Assembly (NCBI RefSeq): GCF_025384765.1
Contig: NZ_VHLL01000001.1
Location: 310,001 to 374,000, forward strand
DNA length: 64,000 bases
Origin: Methanoculleus formosensis
GTDB taxonomy: Archaea > Halobacteriota > Methanomicrobia > Methanomicrobiales > Methanoculleaceae
Direction: 5' to 3'
Shown here: positions 17,452 through 24,848 of the stretch, one piece after another
How the letters are laid out: each line of letters opens with the position of its first letter
How positions within the stretch are numbered: the stretch's first letter is position 1
Program-made: the position numbers and the translations under genes
Notes under the pieces: generated by a model
What the model was told of the DNA's origin: nothing
What the model saw: the letters and a program-made list of their open reading frames with translations, nothing else
The model's database searches: none

Positions 17452-18252
17452 GTGGTGCAGCCGGAAGCGGACGAGGCGACCAGACACGTCTACCTGGACA
17501 TCGAGTTCGGTTATGTCTACGGCACCTGCCGGGCGGTCATGATGCCGATCGAGATCGGTGCGGTTGTCTATCGGCCACAGGACGACAGCGTCCGCTACCT
17601 GGGCGAGCAGTTCTGTTACGACGTCGACGTCGAGATATGGAAGAAGGTGACCGACGAGTGCGGCAGGACATCCGGTGTCGCGACGACCGTGGCGAACATG
17701 GGGCGCGGCGAGTACGGGATGCCCTACGATCACTTCTACCGAATACCGGGCGACGGGATATCCGCGGCCGGGGTGACGGCACAAAAAGCGTTTGCCGACC
17801 TCCGCCTCTTCATGGAGTCGCTCGTCTCGGCCGCGGACGTCCCGGCGATCGTCGTCTTTGCCGCCAGCATGGAGAAGCGGGCCTTCCGTGCCGCGGGCTT
17901 CTCGCTCGACGGGTGTATACTGGTCGACCTCCAGCGGGAGATCCGGCGGCATTTCAGGATGAAACAGGTCCTCTCACTCGATCGCCTCGCCCGCCTCATT
18001 GAGTTCTCCGCCGCCGATGGGACAGTCGCCTCGACGCACTTCAGGTACCCTGTCCCGCGGGAGTGCCGCCACCTCCTTGCCGCCCACCGCGGGATGGGCG
18101 ACGCCGTCCGGACGTTCCTGCTCGCGCGTGAGTTCCGGGAGAGGCTCCCCCTGTTCGAGGAGCGAGTCCGCCCCCTGCTGGAGACCTGCGGAGACGACGG
18201 CGAGGAGGAGGACTGCCGGAAGGGTTCGGCCGGCGGTACGGCGGGAACCTGA
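17452..18252 (+). CDS. DEDDh-type 3'-5' exonuclease-like protein
   Basis: This frame encodes 266 residues from GTG at 17452 (a second GTG at 17455 is equally possible). The exonuclease motif I is clear (HVYLDIEFG, Asp16 and Glu18), followed by EIGAVVY as in ExoX/DnaQ-type proteins, and motif III appears as H212-x4-D217 (HRGMGDAVRTF). The expected motif II Asp is not obvious: the aligned stretch reads VVFAASMEKRAF, so one metal ligand may be replaced by Glu. It lies divergent to RNase III, 126 bases apart, suggesting shared control. It could be a DNA- or RNA-directed nuclease, or an inactive relative. Confidence 0.6.
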   Translation: MVQPEADEATRHVYLDIEFGYVYGTCRAVMMPIEIGAVVYRPQDDSVRYLGEQFCYDVDVEIWKKVTDECGRTSGVATTVANMGRGEYGMPYDHFYRIPGDGISAAGVTAQKAFADLRLFMESLVSAADVPAIVVFAASMEKRAFRAAGFSLDGCILVDLQREIRRHFRMKQVLSLDRLARLIEFSAADGTVASTHFRYPVPRECRHLLAAHRGMGDAVRTFLLAREFRERLPLFEERVRPLLETCGDDGEEEDCRKGSAGGTAGT

Positions 18253-18266
18253 GCGCGGCAGTCCCG

Positions 18267-19508
18267 TCAGGTGCTGCCCTTTACGGGAACCGTCTCTTCT
18301 CGATCCCGTGCAGGTTCGCAGACTTCCCCCTGCTCACGGCACTGCCCGGTCAGCAGGATCTCGACCTCGGTGCCCCCGGCGATACTCCCGGTTCCTCTCG
18401 GGACGTGCAGGCAGGCGTTTGCATGCACCAGCGCCATCTGCGGTCCGGCCCCCCGCGGCAGGGGGGTCGCGGCATACCCGTCGCCGGCCCGCGAGACGAT
18501 GATCTGGACGAACTCGTCGTAGCCGGGGTCCGCCGTGACCGTCCCGGCGAGCCGGGCGCGGAGGCGCTCTACCGGCGGGGGAGAGAATCCCCATGCCGCG
18601 AGCAGCGGGAGGGCGAGTTCCCGTGCGGCCGTCAGGGCGGCGATCGGGTAACCCGGGAGCCCGATGGCCGGTTTGCCGTCTATCCGGCCGACTATCGCCG
18701 GTACACCCGGTTTCATCGCGATGCCGCGGACGAGCACCTCCCCGAGTTCGCCGATGACGGTGGCGGTGAAGTCGCGCGTGCCTGCCGACGACCCGGCGGA
18801 GATCAGGAGCATATCGTTTTCATGGACGCCCCGCACGATGGCCTCCCGGAGCAGCACGGGATCGTCGCGGACGATTCCATAGCGGGTGCAGGTGGCGCCC
18901 GCCTCGCCGAGCAGTGCCGCGCTAACGGCGGTGTTGCTCTCGACAGCCCCTCCCGGGCCAGGGAGGCTTCCTGCCGGAACAAGTTCGCTCCCTGTTGGGA
19001 TGAGGCCGACCCTCACCTCCCGCACGTCCACTACGGTAAGCCCGCAGGAGAGGAGCGCCCCGATATCGCAGGGGCGTATCCGGTGCCCGGCCGGGAGGAT
19101 CAGGTCGCCCCGGCGGATCTCGGAGCCGGCAGGAAAGATATGCTCTCCCGGGAGCACCGCTCTCTTCGTGCTCCAGGTGCCGTCTCTCCCCGCGACATCC
19201 TCGATCATGACGACCGCATCGTAGCCGGGAGGGATCGCGTTCCCCGTGTTCACCCTGGAGGGGTTCCTGAGCGGGACGAGGTTCTCGCTACCCGCGGGGA
19301 CGGTCTCGCTGCTCACGACGGCAAACCCGTCTCTTGATGCGATGTCCTCTGCCGGGATCGTCAGGAATGAGGATACGGGCGCTGCCGTCACCCGTCCGGC
19401 AGCCCCGGCGACCGGGAGGGTGGCGATCCGGTCGGGGCACGGGAAGGCCGAGCGCATCATCGCCCGGACTTCTGCAAGCGGTTTCACTGCGAGGCGCCGC
19501 CTCATCAT
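18267..19508 (-). CDS. moeA: Molybdopterin molybdenumtransferase MoeA (paralog 1)
   Basis: This 413-residue MoeA-like protein would insert molybdate or tungstate into adenylylated molybdopterin. The family features are ASRDGFAV (the SxxDG motif near 58), GYDAVVMIEDV, VGLIPTGSELVPAG, the catalytic loop LLISAGSSAGTRD and GLPGYPIAAL. It closely resembles the N-terminal domain of the larger MoeA fusion at 60.9-62.8 kb and is less like the MoeA at 62.8-64 kb. It lies 60 bases behind fwdC, the cofactor-binding enzyme of methanogenesis, though a T7 run separates them. A role in the Mo/W-pterin of formylmethanofuran dehydrogenase is inferred from position. Confidence 0.9.
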   Translation of the reverse strand: MMRRRLAVKPLAEVRAMMRSAFPCPDRIATLPVAGAAGRVTAAPVSSFLTIPAEDIASRDGFAVVSSETVPAGSENLVPLRNPSRVNTGNAIPPGYDAVVMIEDVAGRDGTWSTKRAVLPGEHIFPAGSEIRRGDLILPAGHRIRPCDIGALLSCGLTVVDVREVRVGLIPTGSELVPAGSLPGPGGAVESNTAVSAALLGEAGATCTRYGIVRDDPVLLREAIVRGVHENDMLLISAGSSAGTRDFTATVIGELGEVLVRGIAMKPGVPAIVGRIDGKPAIGLPGYPIAALTAARELALPLLAAWGFSPPPVERLRARLAGTVTADPGYDEFVQIIVSRAGDGYAATPLPRGAGPQMALVHANACLHVPRGTGSIAGGTEVEILLTGQCREQGEVCEPARDREETVPVKGST

Positions 19509-19559
19509 GGCGTCATACCCATATCATCGCCTCTTCCCGGCGACACGGCCGCTTTTGCA

Positions 19560-19568
19560 TAAAAAAAG
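19560..19568 (-). terminator. U-tract terminator at the fwdC stop codon
   Basis: On the minus strand the fwdC stop TAA is followed by C and a run of seven T (19561-19567). This is a typical archaeal intrinsic terminator position and would reduce, but not necessarily abolish, read-through into moeA. Confidence 0.6.
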
Positions 19569-20369
19569 TTAGATCCGGGTGTAGATATTTGCATACACCG
19601 GCTTGCCCTTGGAGACCGGGTGGCGTTCGCCGAGATCCCCGATGTAGTGGGCGAAGCGCCCCTTCACACCGTCGACCTCCTGCTCCACCTCGCCGACCTT
19701 CTGGAATCCCGGGAGCGGGTTCTCGATCTCCCCGAAGACGTAGATGTCGCCTTTCACCATCTGTCCGCCGACACGGCCCTTCGCGTTGCCCTTGATAACA
19801 ACGGTGCCTCCTTCGCCGTGGGTGGAGACGTGGATATCCGCGTCGCCGCCGATGATGATCGTCCCGCCGTTGATGAACGTGGCGGTGTCGTTGCCGACGT
19901 TCCCGGCCACGCGGATCACTCCGCCCTGCATGCCGCGCCACTCGCCCCGGGGGGATGAGCCCAGGTGGTGATAGGCTTCTCCGTCGATGATGAGCTCGCC
20001 GCCTTCCATCCCGATGCCGCAGAACGAGTCGACGTTTCCTTTTACGTGGACTTTTCCGCCCTTCATCCAGCCGCCGATGTACATATCGGCGTCGCCTTCG
20101 ATGACGATCTCGCCGGCGGTCATCTGCTGTCCGACCCTTTTGACGCGGGTGCAGTCCCCGCAGAGGACGATCTTCGTCTCGGCCGCCGTCGCTCCGCCGT
20201 CACCTTCAACGGTGAAGTAGTTCCCGAGCGGCCCCTTCTGTTTGCCTTCCCAGACGTCGAGAGCAGCTATCTCGGCGGCTTTCTTGCCTGCGAAGTTATC
20301 CGGAGTGATGTTCTGTCCCTCGAGCATGAGCTCGGGGGGTTTGGTCAGGGTGAGGGTTACTGTCTTCAT
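19569..20369 (-). CDS. fwdC: Formylmethanofuran dehydrogenase subunit C
   Basis: This 266-residue subunit has the family's repetitive Gly-rich beta-helix, with units such as GGWMKGGKVHVKGNV, GIGMEGGELIIDGEA and GGQMVKGDIYVFGEI, related to the glutamate synthase alpha C-terminal domain. It packs against FwdA and FwdB in the complex that reduces CO2 and binds it to methanofuran. I chose the ATG at 20369, which has GAGGTGATG about seven bases upstream; in-frame GTG and ATG codons 9 and 12 bases earlier overlap that site. It is the last gene of fwdDBAC. Confidence 0.95.
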   Translation of the reverse strand: MKTVTLTLTKPPELMLEGQNITPDNFAGKKAAEIAALDVWEGKQKGPLGNYFTVEGDGGATAAETKIVLCGDCTRVKRVGQQMTAGEIVIEGDADMYIGGWMKGGKVHVKGNVDSFCGIGMEGGELIIDGEAYHHLGSSPRGEWRGMQGGVIRVAGNVGNDTATFINGGTIIIGGDADIHVSTHGEGGTVVIKGNAKGRVGGQMVKGDIYVFGEIENPLPGFQKVGEVEQEVDGVKGRFAHYIGDLGERHPVSKGKPVYANIYTRI

Positions 20370-20382
20370 TTTTCTCATCACC

Positions 20383-22095
20383 TCATTCTGTCGTATTGAC
20401 CTCGATCACCCGCGGGTTGTGGAGGTGTTCCTCGAAGAGGGAGTAGTTGTCAAGTTTCACACTGTAGTGCCGGAGGAAGTGCTCGTAGATGTCTCTCTGC
20501 ACCTGTGCGTTCTCCGGGACCTTCACGTCGACCCAGACCGTCCGCTTTGCGGGCTCCGCGACGACTTCTCCGCCCTGGACGGTCACGGTACCGTCCTTGA
20601 CAAGCCAGGCGCACCGGGAGAAGGCCTTCTCGATCTCTGCCGGGTCGGAGGGCATGTTCTCCGGGTTGAGGCCGTAGATAGCAATATCGGCATCCATGCC
20701 GGGGGCGAGGCCGCCGTAGGTGTTGCTGATGCCGAGCGCCTTTGCCGGCCCTGCACGGGTCATCTGGGCGATCTCGTAGAGCGTGAGTTCGCGGTCGATA
20801 CTGTCGATGGAGGTGGCGTCGATCGTCCGGTCAAGCCACTTGAACGTCTTCATCGTCTCGTCACGTGCGGCCCTGCTCATCAGCCAGGCGATGACCTGCG
20901 GGTAGCGGGTGAACGGCCCGGCGTTCGGGTGGTCGGTAGTGATGAACGTCCGCATCAAGTCCTTCGAGAAGAGGGCCAGTTCCAGGCCGACCGCCCACTG
21001 GATGGTGCAGACCTTGACGTTCGGGCTGTAGATGTAGGGGACGACGCCCGCGGCGGTCTCGAGTTCGACGTCGGTGTTCGCCCACTTCAGGTGGTTGAGG
21101 GAGCAGAGGTGGTGCTCGAACGGCCCGTCGGCGGTCATCGTGGTGGTCTCGTCGAGGGTCACCTGGCCGATATCGACGGTGATGTTGTCGTGGGCGTTGA
21201 CGTAGTCCATCACGTCTTTTGCCCGGGACTCGAAGTTCCCCCAGGAGTCGCCGCCGTAGGAGTGGAACTGCAGGTGCGTGAGGTGCAGCACCTGCTCGCG
21301 GCCGAAGTTGTTCTTCGGGGTGTAGCCCTCGGCGAGTCTGATCGAATCGAGCGTGTCGGTGTAGTTGCCGGGGTTGCCCAGGTTGTTGCAGTGCAGGTGC
21401 ACCGAGTGCGGGAGACCGAGGTGCTCGTTCGTTTCGATGAGGCCCTTGACGATCTGGGCCGGGGTGATGTCGAAGTAGGGAACCGGGTCGTTGATGTTGA
21501 CACAGTTCAGTCCCCATCCCCAGGCTTCGGATCCGCCGGGGTTGACGACCTTGATGCCGAACCCGCGGGTCGCCCGGAGAAGCCAGGCGGTGTACGCGGC
21601 GTTGTTCTCGATCTCGTTGTTCTTAAGATACTCGAGCGTGAACCAGTTGTTCCCGAAGACCGGCATCGCGGCGTTGTCGATGATCGGGGTATCCCGTATC
21701 TCCTCGTGGACGTGCGGGGAGTGGAGCGGGGGCATCGCCGCCTCGTTGACGAAGACGTAGCCCATCCGCGCGTAGTCGTAGCCGGTCTTGAACGTCGAGG
21801 GGACGGAGCAGCCCATCTCCATGCGGCTGCATGTAGGGGATTTGTGGGGGCTCTTGAAGAGTTTGTCCTCCGGCCGGAAGAGCCGGCCGACGTTCACCTT
21901 CGGCCCGACCACGTGGGAGTGAACATCCACGCCGCCCGCCATCACGGCCATGCCCGCAGCGTCGATCGTCTTCGGGGCGCTGAGGGTGCCCGCTTCGACG
22001 ATCTTTCCGTCCTTGACTCCGATATCCATGCGGTCGCCCTTGATCCCCTGCAGGGGGTCGAAGACGAACCCGTTCTTGATCAGTAGTTCTCCCAT
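20383..22095 (-). CDS. fwdA: Formylmethanofuran dehydrogenase subunit A
   Basis: This 570-residue amidohydrolase-type subunit carries a binuclear metal site: His59 and His61 (GVDVHSHVVG) and the Lys of GIKVVNPGG, the position that is carboxylated in family members. It condenses formate with methanofuran to formylmethanofuran, the second half-reaction of the complex; formate travels to it from FwdB through an internal channel (established for this family). A GGAGGAATAAAGC site precedes the ATG, which follows the fwdB stop by three bases. It lacks any membrane segment and is cytoplasmic. Confidence 0.96.
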   Translation of the reverse strand: MGELLIKNGFVFDPLQGIKGDRMDIGVKDGKIVEAGTLSAPKTIDAAGMAVMAGGVDVHSHVVGPKVNVGRLFRPEDKLFKSPHKSPTCSRMEMGCSVPSTFKTGYDYARMGYVFVNEAAMPPLHSPHVHEEIRDTPIIDNAAMPVFGNNWFTLEYLKNNEIENNAAYTAWLLRATRGFGIKVVNPGGSEAWGWGLNCVNINDPVPYFDITPAQIVKGLIETNEHLGLPHSVHLHCNNLGNPGNYTDTLDSIRLAEGYTPKNNFGREQVLHLTHLQFHSYGGDSWGNFESRAKDVMDYVNAHDNITVDIGQVTLDETTTMTADGPFEHHLCSLNHLKWANTDVELETAAGVVPYIYSPNVKVCTIQWAVGLELALFSKDLMRTFITTDHPNAGPFTRYPQVIAWLMSRAARDETMKTFKWLDRTIDATSIDSIDRELTLYEIAQMTRAGPAKALGISNTYGGLAPGMDADIAIYGLNPENMPSDPAEIEKAFSRCAWLVKDGTVTVQGGEVVAEPAKRTVWVDVKVPENAQVQRDIYEHFLRHYSVKLDNYSLFEEHLHNPRVIEVNTTE

Positions 22096-22098
22096 GCT

Positions 22099-23469
22099 TT
22101 ATTCCTCCGCGCGGATGCCCTGTGGGACGGCCTTCGCAGGCCCCTTCGCGGCCTCTTCCGCTTCCAGTTCGCCGAGCCGCTTGAAGATCCGCTCGAAGAC
22201 CTCCTCGTCGCTGAGAACGCCCTCGGGCGGGTCGATGACCTTGCGGTACTGGATCGGGACGTTGTCCATCCGATAGACGATGCCCGGAACCTCGACCCCG
22301 ACGATCCCTACCGGGATGTGGAGATCGGAGATCTCGCTCGCCATGCAGATGTTCGGGTCGATGGTGATCCAGGGGTGCTTCCGGAGGTGCTTGACCGCCT
22401 CGATCGGGAAATGTGCACCGGCGTCCGTCCCTATGTTGATGAAGGCATCCACCTCGTCACGCATGGCAAGGTCGATGGAACTCGTCTCGCCGGGGTTCAT
22501 GTAGGCGATGTCCTTCTTCGTCAGGTCGAGACAGTAGGGGTAGCCGAACTGCCATGACCAGACCGCGCCCGGCCCGGTGATGTTGTAGTGACCCCGCATC
22601 GCCATGATCGTCCACTTGGTGAAGTCGTTTAAGTCGCGGGTCATGCTGATGGCGATGTCCACGTTATGGTTCCGGCCGTCGGAGTGGCAGAGTCCCATCC
22701 CGTAGAAGATGGTGCCGAACCGGGCCTTCTTCATGATCTCGGCGACCTCGAGGATCTGTTCGCGCTTGATCCCGGCAACCTCGGCGGGGATTTCATGGCC
22801 GCGGAGGGCGGTGCGGAACGCGTTGAAGAGGTCGTAGTCGTGCCCCTGCTTCACCTGCAGGTAGATATCCGCCACCTGGGCGGTGTCGGTGTGCCTCGGA
22901 TCGATGACGATGATCTTGCGGCTCTTGTGGCCCTTCCCTGTGAAGAAGCCGCGGGGGAAGATCGAGTAGCGGGACATGTGCCGCGGGTGGGCGTGTGCCG
23001 GGTTTGCGCCCCAGTAGACGATGACATCCGCCCGGTTCTTCGTCTCGCCGAGGGTGCAGCTCGGGTAGCCGTTGTCGAATATCGCAAGGAACGAGGATCC
23101 GTGGCAGATAGACGCACAGTTGTCGAGGACGGCGCCCGCTCTCTCAGCAACCTTGGCCGCGGCGGCCATGCCCTCACAGTTGGTCGACCCGAACCCGTAG
23201 ATCAGGGGCTTCTTCGCATTGTAGAGGACTTTCGCTGCGTAATCGATCGCCTCGTCGTAGGAGATATCCTTATAGGTGCCGTCCGGCTGGCGGAGGCGGG
23301 GTAACTGAATCCTCTTGCCGCGCGTCGCGTGGTGGAAGATCTCGTTCCCGATAGCGCAGGCGTTCTCCACCTCGAGGATCTTCTTTCCGTCGTCCGATAC
23401 GGTCACGACAAGGTCGTCACAGCAGACGCCGCAGTATGGGCATCCGACGTTCTCAACTTTCTTTGGCAT
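22099..23469 (-). CDS. fwdB: Formylmethanofuran dehydrogenase subunit B (Mo/W-pterin catalytic subunit)
   Basis: This 456-residue protein is the catalytic subunit that reduces CO2 to formate at a Mo or W bis-pterin site. The N-terminus has the cysteines for a [4Fe-4S] cluster (Cys10, Cys13, Cys16/17 and Cys38). The metal ligand is expected at Cys118 (DNCASICHG), where some methanogens have selenocysteine; TGC here shows a Cys form. The start ATG shares its A with the TAA stop of fwdD (TAATG), a translational coupling signal. No fwdE, F, G or H gene is in the window, so the ferredoxin-type partners must lie elsewhere. Confidence 0.96.
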   Translation of the reverse strand: MPKKVENVGCPYCGVCCDDLVVTVSDDGKKILEVENACAIGNEIFHHATRGKRIQLPRLRQPDGTYKDISYDEAIDYAAKVLYNAKKPLIYGFGSTNCEGMAAAAKVAERAGAVLDNCASICHGSSFLAIFDNGYPSCTLGETKNRADVIVYWGANPAHAHPRHMSRYSIFPRGFFTGKGHKSRKIIVIDPRHTDTAQVADIYLQVKQGHDYDLFNAFRTALRGHEIPAEVAGIKREQILEVAEIMKKARFGTIFYGMGLCHSDGRNHNVDIAISMTRDLNDFTKWTIMAMRGHYNITGPGAVWSWQFGYPYCLDLTKKDIAYMNPGETSSIDLAMRDEVDAFINIGTDAGAHFPIEAVKHLRKHPWITIDPNICMASEISDLHIPVGIVGVEVPGIVYRMDNVPIQYRKVIDPPEGVLSDEEVFERIFKRLGELEAEEAAKGPAKAVPQGIRAEE

Positions 23470-23882
23470 TATTGATCACCTCTCCACATACCGACGGCCC
23501 CCTGAACGAGTTCGAGCGCACTCTTGCGCCGCTCACCGTTCGCCGGCTCGACCGTCACAGGAAAACCGCTGTACTGGGGTTCCCCGGTCGCCTGGGTTCT
23601 CGGGGGAACGATCTGGTTCGCCCAGACGCCCTGCGGGATGAATGCAAGGCCGGGATAGAGCGACTGGCGCCCCTTGACGACCTTGACGATCACGGTTCCG
23701 CATTCACTTGTTACTTTTACCAGCTGGTTCGGAACCAGCCCGAGCGTCCTGACGTCGTCGTCGTGCATCTCGATGATCGAGCAGGCCTCGAAGTATTCCG
23801 GGGTCGTTTTGCCCTTTTCCATCGCAACGCCTTCTTCGATGGAGCGCTGGGTGATCATGTTCAATGTAATTCTGTTCGCCAT
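23469..23882 (-). CDS. fwdD: Formylmethanofuran dehydrogenase subunit D
   Basis: This 137-residue protein is related to the C-terminal pterin-binding domain of formate dehydrogenases and supplies part of the cofactor pocket to FwdB (family knowledge). It starts MANRITLNMITQRS at the ATG at 23882, preceded by GAGGCAT; an ATG 81 bases upstream opens a longer frame that is not family-like and lies in a structured leader. It is the first gene of the operon fwdDBAC, whose leader is about 215 bases long. Confidence 0.93.
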   Translation of the reverse strand: MANRITLNMITQRSIEEGVAMEKGKTTPEYFEACSIIEMHDDDVRTLGLVPNQLVKVTSECGTVIVKVVKGRQSLYPGLAFIPQGVWANQIVPPRTQATGEPQYSGFPVTVEPANGERRKSALELVQGAVGMWRGDQ

Positions 23883-24098
23883 GGTTATGCCTCGATGTAG
23901 TTGGAATGGCCGGTCCCCCGGTTCTCGTGGGGCCGGCCAGATGGGGTGCGGTAACCCAGGCAACGCCCATTATCGGGTACCCCGATTTTGGAGGATCTGC
24001 CAGGATTCTCCATACCCGGCAAGCAGAGCCTTGCGATATGGTGGGATCCTGCTCGCCCGGGAAAACGAAACACCCGGGCGGAGCGCCGGGATGATCGT
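23883..24098 (-). promoter_or_regulatory. fwdD: Long structured leader of fwdDBAC
   Basis: If transcription starts about 25 bases from the TATA-like TTAAATACAAA (24119-24130, minus strand), the leader is about 215 bases. It contains three inverted repeats: GGCCGG(T)CCCC / GGGGCCGGCC at 23908-23938, ATCGGG-TAC-CCCGAT at 23972-23986, and GGAGGATC / GATTCTCC at 23990-24011. The first lies 26 bases before the fwdD ATG. This suggests RNA-level control or a ligand-binding leader, but no known riboswitch class matches. Confidence 0.35.
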
Positions 24099-24344
24099 TT
24101 TGTCATAACTTGTAATGATTTGTATTTAACAATTCCGCATTTACAATTAACTCAAGGTTACGAGATTTACATCGTGGTGTTTGAAACCAGTTTTTTTTGA
24201 CCTGCCGCGAAAATCCTCGATGTGTTGCAGGTCGCCGCGAGACGGGGGTCGCACGCAGGGTGGCGGGAGAGGGGTATGCCGCCTTCATCGTCCGGAAGAG
24301 GCGGGTTACTGGGGCACTATATAGTTGCTCTCTTTCTATCTCCG

Positions 24345-24594
24345 GTTTTTATCCTGGATATTTGAAAAAAGGGGACTCGGGTATCGACCACTCGGAAAAT
24401 CCTCCCCTCTCAGGGGTAGGATTATATGTCTTTACGCCCAACCTAGGTATTCGGGTACAGTTGGGTACTTTTCAGGTGCAGCAATTTTAATTATTGCTAT
24501 CAGTATTGTTCAGCGTAATATTTAATACGTTCCCTCATTCGACCTCCTCTCCGCGGCGATAACGCCTTACCGGCGTCATTGAGAAACCCTTTTT
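24345..24594 (+). ncRNA. Possible small RNA upstream of mcr
   Basis: A TATA palindrome at 24316-24325 would start transcription near 24345. The segment that follows contains a 10-bp stem with one bulge and a 3-base loop (24399-24422; ATCCTCCCCT / AGGGGTAGGAT) and ends with a stem ACGCC-TTACC-GGCGT (24562-24576) followed by a T-run at 24590-24594. No coding frame is convincing. It may instead be an upstream mcr leader. This is inference from signals only. Confidence 0.22.
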
Positions 24595-24603
24595 AAGGAT
24601 CGA

Positions 24604-24760
24604 GTTCAATCTTTTGAACAATTGAATCCCGATTTTAAAATATCCAATTGGGAATATAATTGGTATTAATATTATTTTTTGCAAAAAATCCCGTCTTATT
24701 TCGCAAATTTTATTAACAACTCTCCTTCTACTCTTATAGTCCCTTTTGGGACGTGCAGTA
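24604..24760 (+). promoter_or_regulatory. mcrB: mcr promoter with palindromic operator candidates
   Basis: The best TATA-like box is CTCTTATAG at 24731-24739, which places the start near 24760 and an 85-90 base leader before mcrB. Just inside it lies GTCCC-TTTT-GGGAC (24739-24752). Upstream are a perfect 16-bp palindrome ATTTTTTGCAAAAAAT (24674-24689), CCAATT/AATTGG (24644-24663) and GTTCAA/TTGAAC (24604-24619). They look like regulator-binding sites, but no regulator is identified. Confidence 0.45.
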
Positions 24761-24848
24761 GCGGCCTTCAGGGATCCGGAACAGATGACTGTCTTGGTCC
24801 CTTTGCATGAACGGAACGTATTGAACAAGGGTAAAAGGATGAAATACT

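Larger units (their letters stand above)
24099..24848. other. AT-rich control region between fwd and mcr operons
   Basis: These 750 bases drop sharply in GC compared with both sides and hold no supported gene. They contain the fwd TATA-like box, a T8 run at 24191-24198, a TATA-palindrome ACTATATAGT at 24316-24325, a long hairpin at 24399-24422, a hairpin plus T-run at 24562-24594, three AT-rich palindromes at 24604-24689, and the mcr TATA box at 24733. Frames of 66-97 codons in this stretch have no family resemblance. Confidence 0.6.

Noticed and set aside
20242-22086. A 614-codon plus-strand frame opposite fwdA
   Set aside because: FwdA is unmistakable on the minus strand with its metal-binding His residues. 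The other frame is a high-GC shadow.
22099-23469. Selenocysteine in FwdB
   Set aside because: The metal-ligand codon is TGC (Cys118) and no in-frame TGA occurs in the gene.
23883-24098. A bacterial Moco riboswitch in the fwd leader
   Set aside because: The hairpins do not match the layout of that class as I know it, and it is not known in archaea. I keep the leader only as a structured candidate.
24197-24525. Frames of 66-97 codons in the fwd-mcr gap
   Set aside because: They have no family pattern, no Shine-Dalgarno and unusual codons, and they overlap the palindromes and hairpins of a regulatory region.
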